Assembly: GCA_965644295.1 (NCBI GenBank)
Contig: CBFFRP010000424.1
Coordinates: 62,001-126,000, forward strand
Origin: Paraphysomonas bandaiensis
Taxonomy: Eukaryota; Chrysophyceae
Length of the DNA: 64,000 nucleotides
Direction of reading: 5' to 3'
Shown: piece by piece, positions 9,809 to 22,467 of the stretch
How positions within the stretch are numbered: position 1 is the first letter of the stretch
How the letters are laid out: each line of letters opens with the position of its first letter
Made by a program: the position numbers and the translations under genes
Notes under the pieces: generated by a model
Databases searched by the model: none
What the model was told of the DNA's origin: nothing
The model's input: the letters and a program-made list of their open reading frames with translations, nothing else

Positions 9809-11028
9809 CTACAACACAGAGCAATATAATGTCTTACGGTCTTTTTGAAAGCGCCCCCTGTCGAGTACATCAGGAGCGGTTGCTACCTTGCCAGGCTGTC
9901 CTTTATGACCCAGATAATATAGCCCAACTTTCGGGCCATTAGCCATGGCCAACGGGCGATGGTTCACGGTTTTCGGGTATTTCTGTCTGGCGTAGTGGTA
10001 ATATAGGTCGTATTCCGACAAAGGATGCGCAGTATTTTGCTGCGCAACAATCTCAATTACAACTTCCCAGAATTGAAGTCGCTTAGAATGCTTTGCTGCC
10101 AAGAAGACACAGTAAGCACGATACATTAAAGTTCAGATACGAGCAATTAATTATTTAATCACTATTAACTATATAGCGACGTCATAACGTACCTTCATAG
10201 ATATCTTCTGCGGTGCGGTATATTTCCCGAAGGATGTGCCCAGCCATAGGCATGTGGTGGACTATCCCACTTCTATGAGTGGTTATATTAGGCTCCGGTA
10301 GTCCAATACCAACGAGCTCAGATGCAGTGTAATAATACGGAGATGTGTACTGAGCAGTCGTGGCGTAATTCATAACGGGCAAATGTATTGTAGCCCCACT
10401 CGCAGGGTCAACGACAGAAACTGGAGGTGACCTGTGATCGATAAAATACACATCTCTAAACCACACCATATCCGTGTCCAGGACGACGTAGTTCTCCAAC
10501 TTCAGCACATCTCCTGCGCACAACTGCAAACAGGCAATAAAATTGGAGTATAGGAAAAGAAGTCACACAGCCACTAACTTTTAGGAGCTGCTGCAATATC
10601 CATCCAACCATTTGAATTTTTGAGTGACTCGAAATCGATTTTATAGAAAAAGGGAAAGAAGTTTCACTGATAAACTTAACTCTGGGCTCCAGTTTCCCAT
10701 TATATTGTTCCCTATCATACTCTTTAAACGGCCACATGTAAGCAGGCAGTGTACATGTGCTCACCTCAGCTTATCTGCTTCACTTGCAATGACGTATACA
10801 TTATTCACATCACGGAGATGCTTCAGTACACTAGGAAGAGAATACTGAAATATGTGGTGGTCCTTAGAAGCGACCAAGATAACAGCATCCAGAGTCTGTC
10901 CACTTGTATCTGAGAACCAGACACATTAACACATACACACATATACAGGCCATAAGCACCCTACCGCCACTAACACAACAAAGCCATGAGAGGCAAATGA
11001 ATTGTATCAGACTGCTGGATCCTCTCAT
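9809..11028 (-). CDS. DUF6492-like secretory-pathway glycosyltransferase
   Basis: Five exons, read 11028-10965, 10909-10765, 10711-10579, 10523-10193 and 10095-9809, give 319 residues with all junction phases consistent. Exon 1 codes for little but a signal peptide (MRGSSSLIQFICLSWLCC), which ends at the first intron. The mature part starts LDAVILVASKDHH, then has FISETSFPF, GWILQQLLKL, a DxD-type metal/sugar-nucleotide motif (VVLDTDMVWF), HHMPM and SEYDLYYHYA. I recognise these as the order of DUF6492 proteins, a GT-A-like family. The donor sugar and acceptor cannot be read from sequence. It is divergent from TRM5, 424 bp apart. Family call fairly confident, activity inferred. Confidence 0.75.
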
Positions 11029-11452
11029 AGTGAGTTACTGGAAGGAATGAAGTGTTCAGAGTTTGGCCAAAACTCCCTCAGAGCTAACTGCTGTGTATGC
11101 TGTGCATGCTATGCGTATGCTGCCTGTAGGTATACATACATGCATACTGCTGTATACATCGGAGGTATAGCAGTACACTCTTCTACAGCAGCAGTGGTAT
11201 GTATCGGTACTACTGGACCGTGCATCGGTACAGGCAATATCCACATAGACAGAGTACAATACAGCAGTACTGGAGTACGGAGTATACTGCTGCTGCTGTA
11301 TGTGTGGAGTTTATCATATGAAGCTTCCGTTCATGTCCATGCATTGCACATACCATCCAGCGCTTAAGGCCACAGGACACTGATACACTTATAATGCCGC
11401 GTGGTAAGTTAGAGTAATTCAATTAATGATATAATATGAAGGGTTTGTTAGC
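11029..11452. promoter_or_regulatory. bidirectional promoter region (glycosyltransferase / TRM5)
   Basis: A 424-bp spacer between divergent start codons. It is packed with ctgctgtatac, tatagcagtac, tacagcagtactg and tatactgctgctgctg words, which recur in several other divergent spacers of this window. Confidence 0.5.
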
Positions 11453-13474
11453 ATGTTCAGGGCATTAACTGGCTTGACTGGGAAGAGTTATTCATATACT
11501 GCGCAACACACTCTATCGTCCTGTATTCGAACCGCTTGTTCAAGACTCATGACATCCTGTATACCCGATAGTGTCGATAAGGAGCAGTACAGCTCATCTA
11601 TTAACTTAATTGCATTAAAGATTCCTGCAAAGCAGTGCAAGTAAGTGTGAAACGGATGTGTAATTTGCCCTCATGTGGAAACAGCAACTACTTGAAAACA
11701 TTTAAATCCTTTTTATTCGAGCGACCGAAGGTGATATTGATATTATTATATGTTTGCATGATGTAATAGTGCTCTCAAGACAAGGAGGATATATGATGTG
11801 CCCGACGATCCTGACCACAGGCTGGTATTGCTGTCTGAAGAGGTAGTCGCATCATCGTTTCACACTACTTTGAATTAACTTATATTTGTCAGATATCCGA
11901 CCTGGAACTATCAACGCTTCCGGAGGAATTGAAAAAGTTTAACGAGGCTCAGGGTGGTACCTCTACACGTTTCACCCTGAAAGTGGGATACGATGAGCTG
12001 GCAGTTGATGAGGTAAAAATGCAGAGTGTGCTGTTGTACAGTTGACTAGATTATTCGTAGGTGCTTGCCAAGCTACTTCCGACAAATATTACCGAGCGAC
12101 CCTCTTCCTTTGAGCAAGTAAGATTGGAGACGTTATCTATTTTAGTAACCACATTTGTCTAATATAATTGGAACCTACAGGCAGGTCATTTAGCACACCT
12201 GAATTTGAGGGAGGAAGTGCTACCGTACAAGCATCTTATTGGCCAAGTCATTCTAGATAAAAATCCCCGATTGAAGACGGTAGTGAATAAAATTGGAAAT
12301 ATCGAGTCTGAATTTAGAACATTTCCTATGGAGGTAAGCGAGGCCGTAATTGGAAAGGTTCTTGAATTTTTCTCGATGTTCTGAATTATAATTGCTTGTA
12401 ATGTATTGTGCACCCGGGGTTATAGTTCCTGGTGTGGTCTTTACATCCCAGTTGTTGTGTTCTAGCTTATAAAGATGGCCACAGGTTATTGCAGGTGAAG
12501 AAGATTTTAATGTAACTGTTAAGGAGTGCGGGTCGACTTTCACTTTCAACTTCAAAGATGTCTATTGGAACAGTCGGTAATCCTTTTTTTTATCGGTACC
12601 TTCCACTTAACTCTAAACTATAGACTTTCGACAGAGCATCAACGTCTTATTGATGCAATTATTGCTAATGTCACGTCGACAGAGGTAAAGAGTGCCAAGC
12701 AGACCACGGTTGGGTCCCCTGCTTCTCCTGCAACGAAGAAAGCGCGAGTGTCATCACTCAGTGTGGTGGCTGACATGATGGGTGGCGTTGGTCCCTTCGC
12801 TGTACCATTGGGCAAGTCTCAGACATGTGAAGTTCACTGCAATGGTAAGGGCATGACTAATGTTGCAAACTGTATAGCATTTTAAAGATGCTGACGTATA
12901 AAATAATTACTCTTACAATGTAATATGTGTGGTAGATCTGAATCCGGAGTCGTACAAATATATGCTAGTCAACGCGAAGAAAAATAAATGTCTTCCATGC
13001 TACCTCTCGTGTTACAACTTGGACGGCAGAGAGTTTATTAAGCACATGGCTAGTATTAATAAACGGGTGGACCATGCTATCATGAATCTTCCTCAAAATG
13101 CAACAGATTTCTTAGATGTGTTCATCGGGTACTCTCGACGGTACGGTGATGACGGAACACAACGTGACGTATCGCACTTGCTCCCCGTAGTTCATGTATA
13201 TGCCTTCTCGACTTGTATTGAGAACAGCTCCACAGCTGTGGCAGATGTGGCTGAGCGTTGCGCTGGGATACTGAGGTGCACTGTGGAGGAACTGGGTACA
13301 CAACGACTCGTGCAACCGGAGGGATCTAAGCTTAGAGATACAACCAGTGCCGATAGGTCTTATTATGATTCTTGTTGGGGTCATGTCGTAAGAGATGTCT
13401 CACCACATAAGCGAATGATATGCCTTAGCTTTAGGATTCCAACATCTGTAGCGTTGGCGGAGCCCGTGGTTTGA
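11453..13474 (+). CDS. TRM5: tRNA (guanine37-N1)-methyltransferase Trm5
   Basis: Eight exons (11453-11640, 11770-11842, 11893-12012, 12061-12117, 12181-12333, 12485-12576, 12624-12844, 12936-13474) give 480 residues in consistent phase. Family hallmarks are read directly: [68 protein letters not shown] (SAM site), [11 protein letters not shown] and [11 protein letters not shown]. The enzyme methylates N1 of G37 in tRNAs, preventing +1 frameshifting. The first 35 residues are rich in Arg, Ser and Thr with no acidic residue, a mitochondrial-presequence-like start, so dual cytosolic/mitochondrial use as in other eukaryotes is plausible. An upstream ATG at 11394 would hit a stop after splicing, which supports the start at 11453. 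Confidence 0.93.
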
Positions 13475-13809
13475 CGTGCGTACCTTAACCAAAGATGAAT
13501 GTATATTTTAGGAGTGTATTCAATGGAGCACAGCTATATATTGTGTTTTGGCAATTTAAATTTTAAGCCTCTATTGATTTTCGATTACGACTAGTATAGG
13601 TGAATTTTAGATAAGTTATTGGCTATGGTAGCAATATTACTATTATGTTAGTTATTTCGAAATCCCTTTAACTACAACAATGAGCACGTATTAATAACAG
13701 AATAGTGGTAACACTAAAGGCGCGTACTTTCACAATTACATAGAGGATGTAAACAGTTTTCACGTAAATTTGTGTGTGTATGATGCATGAATATGGCGAA
13801 TTTCCAGGC
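13475..13809. other. convergent 3' spacer
   Basis: AT-rich spacer between the stop codons of TRM5 and the facing MYND gene. No gene or repeat is visible. Confidence 0.5.
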
Positions 13810-14583
13810 TTATAAATTTACGAACTGAAAATTCTGAGATTTCAAATCCAGTAACTTCTCGCTCCTACGAATATTTTCAAAGTGAACTCGTTTGGAGACT
13901 GCATTATGCAAACCGCATAGAGAATTATATTCCACTAATGAAAGAATCTGCCGTCGTGTCAGCAATACGTCTGTCTGAGATCCTGTGTCCCTATCGATTG
14001 CGCGTGCCGTCAGCACGATCGATCCACGACAGCTTTCTTTCATAAGCACCATACAACCGGCGGAGTTCTTTGCTAACTGTGTTTGGGCGCTCATATTATC
14101 GTCGAAGTAGGCGTACAAATTGCAACCGTCATAGTCACTCGAAAACCCAGGTACCACGCAGCCAGATGGGCCTGTCGGCCAATTATATCTTTCTGAGAGT
14201 ACTCGGCGAGTATTATCATCAATTCCTAGAGCGGATGGCCCATACTTCACTACTACATCATCTAACTCCTTATCAGCTTCAATCCCACGAGTTGTATTCC
14301 AAAATTCTTCCTCGCTTTGACCCTCCATACCAGGCGATAAGACGATATACTTATACGGCACATCCAGTTCCTTATCAGTGCATCTATTGTTCACACTCAT
14401 AAATTCCTCTTCATTTGGTGGCTGTGGAGTGAGAGTCTTGCATGTTTTCTTGTGACAGGCCTTCCAATGAGCTCTCTGACACTCTGTATTGCAGTAAACA
14501 CACACCTTGCATTTGGAACAGGCCAGTAGAGTCGGGAGGGATGCACTACAATGCGTGCAGCATCTGTTACGAACAGGAAACAT
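13810..14583 (-). CDS. MYND zinc-finger protein
   Basis: A 257-residue intronless frame. Residues 8-48 carry a full MYND finger: CCTHC, CSKC, CVYC, C-x3-HW, HKKTC. MYND fingers mediate protein-protein contacts. The remaining 200 residues (with AYFDDNMSAQ and a TRRQILSLVEYNSL stretch) match no domain I know. It faces TRM5 at its 3' end and shares its 5' spacer with the EF-hand/IQ/WW gene. The finger is certain by its metal ligands; the function is not. Confidence 0.85.
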   Translation of the reverse strand: MFPVRNRCCTHCSASLPTLLACSKCKVCVYCNTECQRAHWKACHKKTCKTLTPQPPNEEEFMSVNNRCTDKELDVPYKYIVLSPGMEGQSEEEFWNTTRGIEADKELDDVVVKYGPSALGIDDNTRRVLSERYNWPTGPSGCVVPGFSSDYDGCNLYAYFDDNMSAQTQLAKNSAGCMVLMKESCRGSIVLTARAIDRDTGSQTDVLLTRRQILSLVEYNSLCGLHNAVSKRVHFENIRRSEKLLDLKSQNFQFVNL

Positions 14584-15092
14584 AATGATGTTACTACACT
14601 TCCATAAATAGAGAGCTGCTGATTGCAGACCAGCGCCATCTCATGCATATAGACATACACATATATATATATGTGCATACACTCACAGCTGGCAAGTTAC
14701 TAAAAGCCAATTAAATAATTACATCCAATTTTGATTCGCTGATAATCACTACTGTCCAAGTTGGGACAAACCGACTGCCGCTTACTTTCTTATAATCGTT
14801 TCGTCAGTGGTTGATTACATATGAAACTACACGCAGGTAGACAGACACTCCGCATACTCCATATAGAACGAAGTGAAAGTGAAAGGATTTTAATAATGAA
14901 GTGAAGTGAATGAGTGTCCCCAATAGATATTAACGTAAGGTTGAAGGGCTACTGGTGTTCTAGTAGCCTCTAGTAGTACTCCGTGTGATCCCCTCATACT
15001 GATATTACATACATAACCACACCTCTATAGCGGTCACTGTGTTGCCATTAATTAACAGTCAGCTTCATATATTTAACAGCTCTGATTGAGAT
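14584..15092. promoter_or_regulatory. bidirectional promoter region (MYND / EF-hand-IQ-WW)
   Basis: A 509-bp spacer between divergent start codons. It contains several gtgaagtgaa-type repeats around 14870-14915 and tagtagtact words. The TACTGCTGTA motif of the other spacers is not obvious here. Confidence 0.45.
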
Positions 15093-18000
15093 ATGAATCA
15101 GTACGACGGGAAATTTAATCGAACTAATCAGAGTTTCTTCATGAAATGGGACACTCATGATAGAAGGGCTCGGTTTAATAGTGATAAGACAGGTCCGTTT
15201 ACATGGAAGGAGAGGGATCGACTATCTCAGAGTATGACCACCCGACAGATACTCGACACTGTAGAATATAAGGTCGAATGAGGTGCTTGTGTTCGGGTGA
15301 GGCTCATATGATCGTTACAGGAGGATAATAATGCACGGCGTAACCGTAAATGGAAAGAAATTAGACACTTCTGGAAGGTCAGTGCCAATAGAGGAGTTCG
15401 TAGACTATGTGTTACTGTATGTGCTCTAGATGACACACGACTCTAGAGATCACCAAGGCAATGTAGAAAATGCGTTCTGGATGTACGGATTTAAGCCTAT
15501 TCCTGTGGTATGTATCCTTTACTCACTCTACAGGATGTTTTAATCGCGTGATTGTTTTGTAGACACAATTCGTGATGGCACTCTCGAACGAATTCAAATT
15601 TAAAGAAGATGTTCAGATGGAGAATCACATTAGGTCTCCTTAACGAATTTATATTTTCTGTCTTTACACTATGCTTTCAGGTGGCTGTACTATTCTCTTG
15701 AGGGAGGCAAAGAAGGATTGTAAGTTCGGTCAATTTGTCGTTTAGTATTGCAAAATTATTTACGTTGGTTAGATCGGACTGGAGGGAGCTCCTTTGCGGA
15801 TTAACGACCATTACATTCTTTCGTATGATCAAATTGCGTCCAGAGGAGCTGCTCATCCAGCTCTTCCAGATATACTCCTTTGGCGCCCATAAACACACTG
15901 ATTCAAGAGGTTGAGGAGACATATATTTCTGTCAGCTAGCTAAGTAATTTATCTTTCCCCATGCAGATGACATGTATATTACGAATAAAATCGAGATGCT
16001 GAAAATATTCTCCCTCCCCGTTATCACAGGTTTGTCTTACTTTTTCTGTCTCGGTGGTGCTAACTGCTGATGCTCAAGATTATGAAGGCAGTACTTTGTT
16101 AGACTTCTACACAGATGCGACTGCCCATTTTCCACCTGAAACGCGCATATATCGCCCCGAGTTCAGGAGGATGCTCATGAACAACAGGTGCGAATGAGAT
16201 TGTTGCAGACTTTCAAACTTTTTATCTGCTACCGACAGACCTCTGGTAAAGTACTGGTGTGATCTTCTGTGGAAGCAGATACCATCAGGTACCGAGATAT
16301 TGCCCATAGTTAGTATGTTCTGTGTGTTGCTCAATGTAGAAATATATGACATAACATTCGACTGTAGATTTGCGACTGACAGCACTGGACGAAATTGAAT
16401 ACGAGTTAATCGTCCATCGAGAAGCAAAGATAATGGAGTACTTATGGAGAAGGGTGAGTTGGGCGTGTATTTTATGTGGGTCGTACAGTATAGTTATATT
16501 TCCCACGGTGTAGTGGACTAAATTACCTTCCATGACGCTAGTATGACATCATCTTGTTGCCCATAGGCTATAGAGCACAAGGAATTTCACACTTACAGGG
16601 AGGTGTTTCGTGGTTGGAGGAGGGTCTGCGTCAGTTCTGCCCTAGTCACTCGTCAATTAAAGGTTGTGTTGTCAAGGTATATGCACATACTGAATTTCAC
16701 ATTCGGTGGTGTGTTCTTACCGAATTGATATAGGAAATCGAAGAGATTCTTCATCTTCTGGCATAAGTATTCGTGTTTTAAACATCAAAAGCGACGGAGG
16801 CGGCTGCTGGCTGAAGTGATGGGGTCCTACGCACTAAAATCTCGCGCTTTCTATCGCATTAAATTGTTCAACTACATTAATAGAAATATTCTTGTTGTCG
16901 TCGGGCACTACGAAACTAATCAGAAGGTATGCCTTAAAATAGTAATGCATATCGAGGAGATGTACAGTAAACTGTTTTCGGCAGATTGCTGCTGAGGGTT
17001 TTGCGAAACTTCGGTGGGCTAGGACAAAGCACTCTTTACGAAAGGCGCTACATAGGTATGAACGCAACGATGTGTACGCCATGTCAGAGTGTATGACACG
17101 ATGCACTATGTTTCGACTGTATTGTAGCTTTTCTGATTTACTTTAATGATACGTGTGGTACAGATGGCATGATATTGTGGGTTGGGAGCTGAATAATGAA
17201 ATGGCTGATCGTTTCTTTTTTGATAAAACAATGAGTATGTCTTGTGTTCTTCATTCGAATATCGCTTATGTCGTTACTGCAGCCAAGTGTGTGAGAGAAT
17301 GGTCAAATTTTGCCTTGGGGAAAGCTAAGGAGAAACGCGCAGAAATGATGGCACTTGAAAATCAAAATGCATTGCGGGATATGTTAATAGAAACAGAGGA
17401 AAATGCAAAGATGCTGGTTCAGCTTGAGTTAGAGAAGAAACAAAAGCAAGAGGAGGCTGCGAAGAAGGTAGATGTTTGCGTGAAGAGCTTACATGGTTGC
17501 ACTATAGATTTCCAAAGAGATGCATGACTGTGATGCATGATTCTGATTTGGAACGATTTAGGCTAAGCAAGATGCCATGGCGTATCGAAGACGAATTGCG
17601 CGACAGAGGGCACAGGTATTGGCTCACTACGTTGCATGTATTTTTCTTCCTGTTGAGACGATGCGACATGAGTACTTATTGTTGAACTCTTTGTTCTTAA
17701 GGCGGAGAGGCAGCAGGAGCAGAAAATGATTGAAATGATGCAGCGAGATCTTCGACGACGTACTGTTGAGAAGCAGATGAAAAAACTAACGAAGAAGTTT
17801 AACAAAGAGTGGAAGAAAAAGGTAATGTTCGTTTGTATTGTCACATCAATTCACTGTGGACTATATTGTAGGAAGAAACCATGATAGAAGGCGCAATTGA
17901 GCGCGCGAAGGAGTACTTCGCGAGCAAAGAAAATAAAATCGATATTAAAATTCGCTTCGACCGACTGAAGAAAGCATTTTTTGCCCCCCCTTCAGTGGAT

Positions 18001-20276
18001 AATCGGGATCGTGAGAAGATAATTACGTCTGTCAAGAATATTGTGTTTTTGTTTTTAGAGGCTAAGATGACTTCAGCTGGAATGAAATTAAAAGACCTAA
18101 TTCCACAGTTTGATTTGGACGGAAAAGGTGCATTTAAATGGAACGAGCGGGAATTTATTTGACTGTATGTTATATCTCAGGGTATTTGTCATACGATGAA
18201 TTCAGAACTGTGGTCCGATCCCTGGAATGCAATATTACTGAGAATCAAATAACGGAGGTGATTAAAGGCGTAGACACGGACAATGACCAGTATATAGAGC
18301 TCTCTAAATTAGAGGAGGTAGAGTATATCGATTGCGTATGGTGCCCTATAATCTTTTGCTTCTCCAGGCTATGGAGCCAGTCAAGCATATGGGCGTAGAG
18401 TTGTCTCCTTGGAAGTTTTATGTGGATCCTGCCCAGGTAAATAGTATAGTGTGCAGTGTAAGTTTTCTACGATAACTGTCAGCTTGTTCGCACTCTTAGG
18501 ATGTGCTTTGCTATCACAACTTCAAAACAGGAGAGAAAGTATTGGAACACAAGATGAAGGATAAGATATTAATGGATGTGGTGAAAGAGAATATCATTGC
18601 CGAGTATGTGCTGGAGTGCAAGCAGTTTGTCGCAGGTATTTAACTCCTGACAAACATTTGACAGTCGGAGCAACCGAAAAACTGAAATATAGTGTATACT
18701 TCGTTTAGGAATAGATGACAACGTTGTGATAATGAATTGGCGCATGTATATGTGGATAACTAATTTGAATATGATGTCTTCAGTTGAAAAGGAGAAGGAC
18801 TGGCAAGCACGATTGGAGCAAATAATGGCACAGAGAATTCAGAATATGGCACATCTTTGGTTCGGTCGCCGCATGAGAGAAAAGAATGCATGGAAAGCAG
18901 AACAACGAAAAGCAACTGAAAGAAGGTAGGGGGCAGTAAAGTCAAATTGTTTTCGACCTCCAATTAAAATTTGACCCAGTCATAATAAGCAAAAGGTCGT
19001 GACCTTCATAGCTCGGCGTATGCGCGGCTATAGATCTCGGTGCAGATTCGAGTACGTTAACGGCTGCCCAACTCTAGTGAGTCTCATATTTAATTTTTTT
19101 GTACTGCAAATAGACTTGAGCTTCACCGCACATGGGAAAAAGTTTACGACCTTGAAACTTCGAGACTTTTCTGGTACAATCATCAGTCGCAGGTGTGTGT
19201 CGTTTGTTACGTCGAAATCGAAAGTCATACAGAAGCTAAAAATATATCATTTCAAACTAGGAATCTACCTGGGACCGGCCGCTGTTGTTAGGCCGATATG
19301 GTGACGTTGAGAATCCTCCTCCTTGGGTGGCCACGACACCAGCTGAGGGATTACAGGTATGTAATTGGATGATAGAAGAAGATTGTACTCAGGCCTATTG
19401 TCTTGCGTTGTTGTTTACTCAACTTATGCGGTTACATATTGTACAGGGCAGTCAAACGACTGTGCACTACTGGCATGCCGTAGCCAAGCGCTCTCTCCCG
19501 GTAAAAAATATCGTATCACGCTCCCAGTTCTGTACCTAATATTGTATTCATCGCTTTCAGAAAAAACCTGATGGTTATCCATTGTGCCAGAACTGCTGCC
19601 GTAACCTAGCATCGAGGTGGAATTCAATATTGAACTTCTTTTGCAATGACTCAGCAGCAGTTAACTGATATCATCTGATTTATATGTATAGGAAATGTAT
19701 CGACTGCTCAGAGAAAAAAGTTTCACATGACGAGGAAGCAGTTATGACGCTCTTCTGTTTTACATGTCATCGGTAAGTTCCCCGCTGCGAAAAATCTAGT
19801 GTAGTCATAATATATTGCTCTGCATTTCTTCATAGTGAGACGCACGGAGCACCTCTTGGCTTTTTCCAGCGCAAGCGTCCCTCCAAATTACAATACTTTG
19901 ATCCAGGTAGTTGTCAATGGGTTGTCTATCATTTTCATATGTATGAAATTATATATCTACGCCTATTTATGTGTCACATGTTTAGACTTCATGTCGAGGA
20001 TGTCCATGTCATTCCACCGCTGGTATGTGGTTAAGCCACCAGTGTGTGAGCTTTGCAATAGCACCCGCATACACGCCGCTATATACTGCCAGGACTGCAA
20101 GAAGAACATTTGCCGACCATGCTTCAGAAAGTATGTACTATATGTGTCATGGCTGCTGTCTCTCTGTTGCACTGCATGTTTTGAAGACCTGGGTGATGTT
20201 TATCTTTTGACTTACGCTTTAATATAGGGTACATTCTACTGGCTCATACTTGCAGCATATTTCATGGGAGATTTGA
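15093..20276 (+). CDS. large EF-hand / IQ / WW / zinc-finger protein
   Basis: Thirty short exons from ATG 15093 to TGA 20274-20276 give about 1085 residues with every phase consistent. Early exons are all-helical (LRPEELLIQLFQIYSFG). Middle exons have tryptophan-basic helices resembling Sfi1/IQ repeats (FRGWRRV, FFIFWHKY) and a coiled coil (about 480-615). Two EF-hands follow near 655-700: DLDGKGYLSYDE, created only when 18127 is joined to 18181, and DTDNDQYIELSK. IQ-like FIARRMRGYRSR is near 860. A WW domain is split over 19121-19192 and 19261-19356 (TWEKVYD, FWYNHQS, STWDRP). The end holds Cys/His clusters (CQNCC, CIDC, CFTCH; CELC, CQDC, CRPC) resembling B-box fingers. Probably a Ca2+/calmodulin-responsive cytoskeletal or ciliary protein. 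Two junctions (donor gtcgaa at 15273; acceptor at 19120) are less certain. Confidence 0.75.
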
Positions 20277-21357
20277 CCCGTTAGTGTATTAAATAGATTA
20301 TTGTGTTGTGACGTTAGCTGTGTGTTTTGTTGACCTTGTATGGAATTTCATAAATGTATGTAAATGTGCAGCTCTATGTCGTATGAACGATGAATGAAGC
20401 TTTGGTAATGTTACCTATTTATGGCTTCACTGTAGTAATTACTTCACGCAAAATACCTCAGTTTCACATTTACATATATATATATATAACGGACTATTTC
20501 AGCAGCTCTCACATTGTTCTTGAAGCATACCTCTATGTTACTTGTAGTGTCGTACGTACTCAAATAACCAATAACAGGTTATCTTGCATACATTTTGGGA
20601 TGATTGTGTGACGGCACTATACTCCGTAGCCCAATTTGAGGATAGACAATTACACATACATACACACATTATATTTTCTATCTGGCAATGTTTTGTTGAC
20701 GGACCATGCTGTTGCTTTGATCAGTGAATATGATAAAATATGTTGAGCTCTACAGTATGGTGCGATATATAATATATATTGTGCAATTGAAGTGAGTTAA
20801 TAGTGTACAATAGGTGAAATTAACTCATTGGTGTAACGGTTAAAATTCAGTTACTGATATATGCTTAGTCTGTGGCCTATTGAATTTAGTTAAATCCCAT
20901 ATTTTTGGGTGTTTTGGACATATTTGAAATTTTGTTCTGGTTATGTTAGTGATGCACACATATAATTTCCAGTTGACTTATAGAAGACAGTTCCTTTCAC
21001 TATTATTAACTTAATTATTAACTAGCATTTTCTATATATAAGATGTGGAGTTACTGATGAACTTATGGTAAGCAGATGTTTATGAGAACAGATGTTTACC
21101 AGATGATGTTACATGAATATGTTTTGAATTTTGTTCGTTGTATCCAACAAAGCAAGGTTTAGATTTACGTGCAGGGCAAGGTTAAATTTAGTGTAATGTA
21201 TAATAATGTCGTATATATACCAAGAAGATGGAGCAGACGAGCATAAAAATAGCCATACTTGTTATTTGTGAAGAATAGATGGTAGATGTGCATATAACTC
21301 AATCAATTGTTAGTCCTTCCTGAATGGTTTATATAGTATGCAGTACATTTGTATATT
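20277..21357. other. gene-poor AT-rich spacer
   Basis: No exon-like frame. A short (AT)n run lies at 20470-20490. A tRNA-like string near 20820-20890 was examined and rejected. Confidence 0.4.
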
Positions 21358-21570
21358 ATATTGAAAGTCTTATTATTTAGCAATAGACGTTAAAAACCTG
21401 CACCAATGTAGTGGCTAGTTGAATGCTAGACATACTATTTAGACCTCTACCCATAACTAATCAGCACAAATTCTATTATCCTACTATTTAGCGCTACAGA
21501 AGCTGCTTGTGCGTCGCCGCAAGCACCAAGGTGCGACCACTTCCGTTCTTGATGTTGATTGCGAGTTTCG
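21358..21570 (+). repeat. dispersed repeat, family A copy 3
   Basis: Closely matches 39827-40040 over its whole length: the head ttgaaagtcttattatttag, then ctagttgaatgctagaca, cataactaatcagcac, and the hairpin core at 21491-21548, ending near gagtttcgcc in both copies. Confidence 0.85.
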
Positions 21571-21905
21571 CCCTGATCGTGTGTCCTAGAACTCACTGGC
21601 GCGTGTTGTCGGGGGGTCTCCCCTTGGGGTGAGATTCCACCAGGCTCTAAGGTACAGGGTTCTGTATTAAGGTCCTGAGTGTACCGAGCACTAGATGTAT
21701 GTGCTGAGAGGTGGATGGTGTGGTGGAATGTGGCGTTGTCTCAGTGCGCCGTTTGGGCGTCAGGCATAGGTGGAGTTGCCGGAAACGGCGTCGTTGTCTA
21801 GAGCCTGAAGGTTTCAAGCGAGCCGGTGATATGTTCCTGTATGTATGAGTGGTGGGGTTTGTGTGGGCGGTGGTTCAGTCTCGGGTCGTCTATGGCTATA
21901 CACAT
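21571..21905. other. GC-rich segment of unlike composition
   Basis: About 330 bp that is clearly more G/GC-rich than its surroundings and follows directly on family A copy 3. On the minus strand it reads as a Pro/Thr/His-rich frame broken by few stops. No known domain or RNA is recognised. It may be the body of a decayed element. Confidence 0.35.
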
Positions 21906-22467
21906 CAGGTATTATATTTTAGAAATATATGGATCTAGTCTTGAAATAGAAATGGAATATGGAGCACTACTAATTTCAACAACTAGGGCTTTATGCAATT
22001 TTGAGTATAGCCACTTTAGAGCCCGTGCTTAAATATATCTATAATATGGAATGTATTGTAGCGTACAGGGGCAAACATAAAGTAGTACACTGTACTGTTT
22101 ACACTACTTTAGTAAGTAGTCTGGTCTATTCCGCTTAAATTACCTACTTATAGACAGTACACATGTAATAGATTCTCGTGTTATCCGAAGTGAATTGATC
22201 TAAAACAAATATCACGCACAGATCACATGTGAGTAAAGTATTGAAATAAGCATAGAAGTGATACATTTATTCGGTAGCACACCAAAAATTGTACAGTTAT
22301 GAAATGACTTCGCTTCAAATTATTCCTACATGAGCGACTTATTATTAACGCGTTTATACCAAAAACACGGAAACTAGAAGCTAAATATAATACCAAGATA
22401 CAGTGACATTCAGAGGGGAAAGCGAGCATTCAATTTACAACAACACAAACTGACGTATTCCACGCAA
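21906..22467. other. intergenic, no gene seen
   Basis: AT-rich; no recognised feature apart from the probable 3' flank of the minus-strand RIIa gene. Confidence 0.4.

Noticed and set aside
18138-18178. Unspliced continuation NEREFI and stop in the EF-hand gene
   Set aside because: Splicing 18127 to 18181 yields a perfect EF-hand loop (DLDGKGYLSYDE) and keeps the frame, so this stretch is intronic.
20820-20892. tRNA-like string with TTAACTC...GAGTTAA-type ends and a TGGTGTAACGGTT A-box-like word
   Set aside because: No GGTTCGAATCC-like T arm and no proper anticodon stem; AT-rich chance similarity is more likely.
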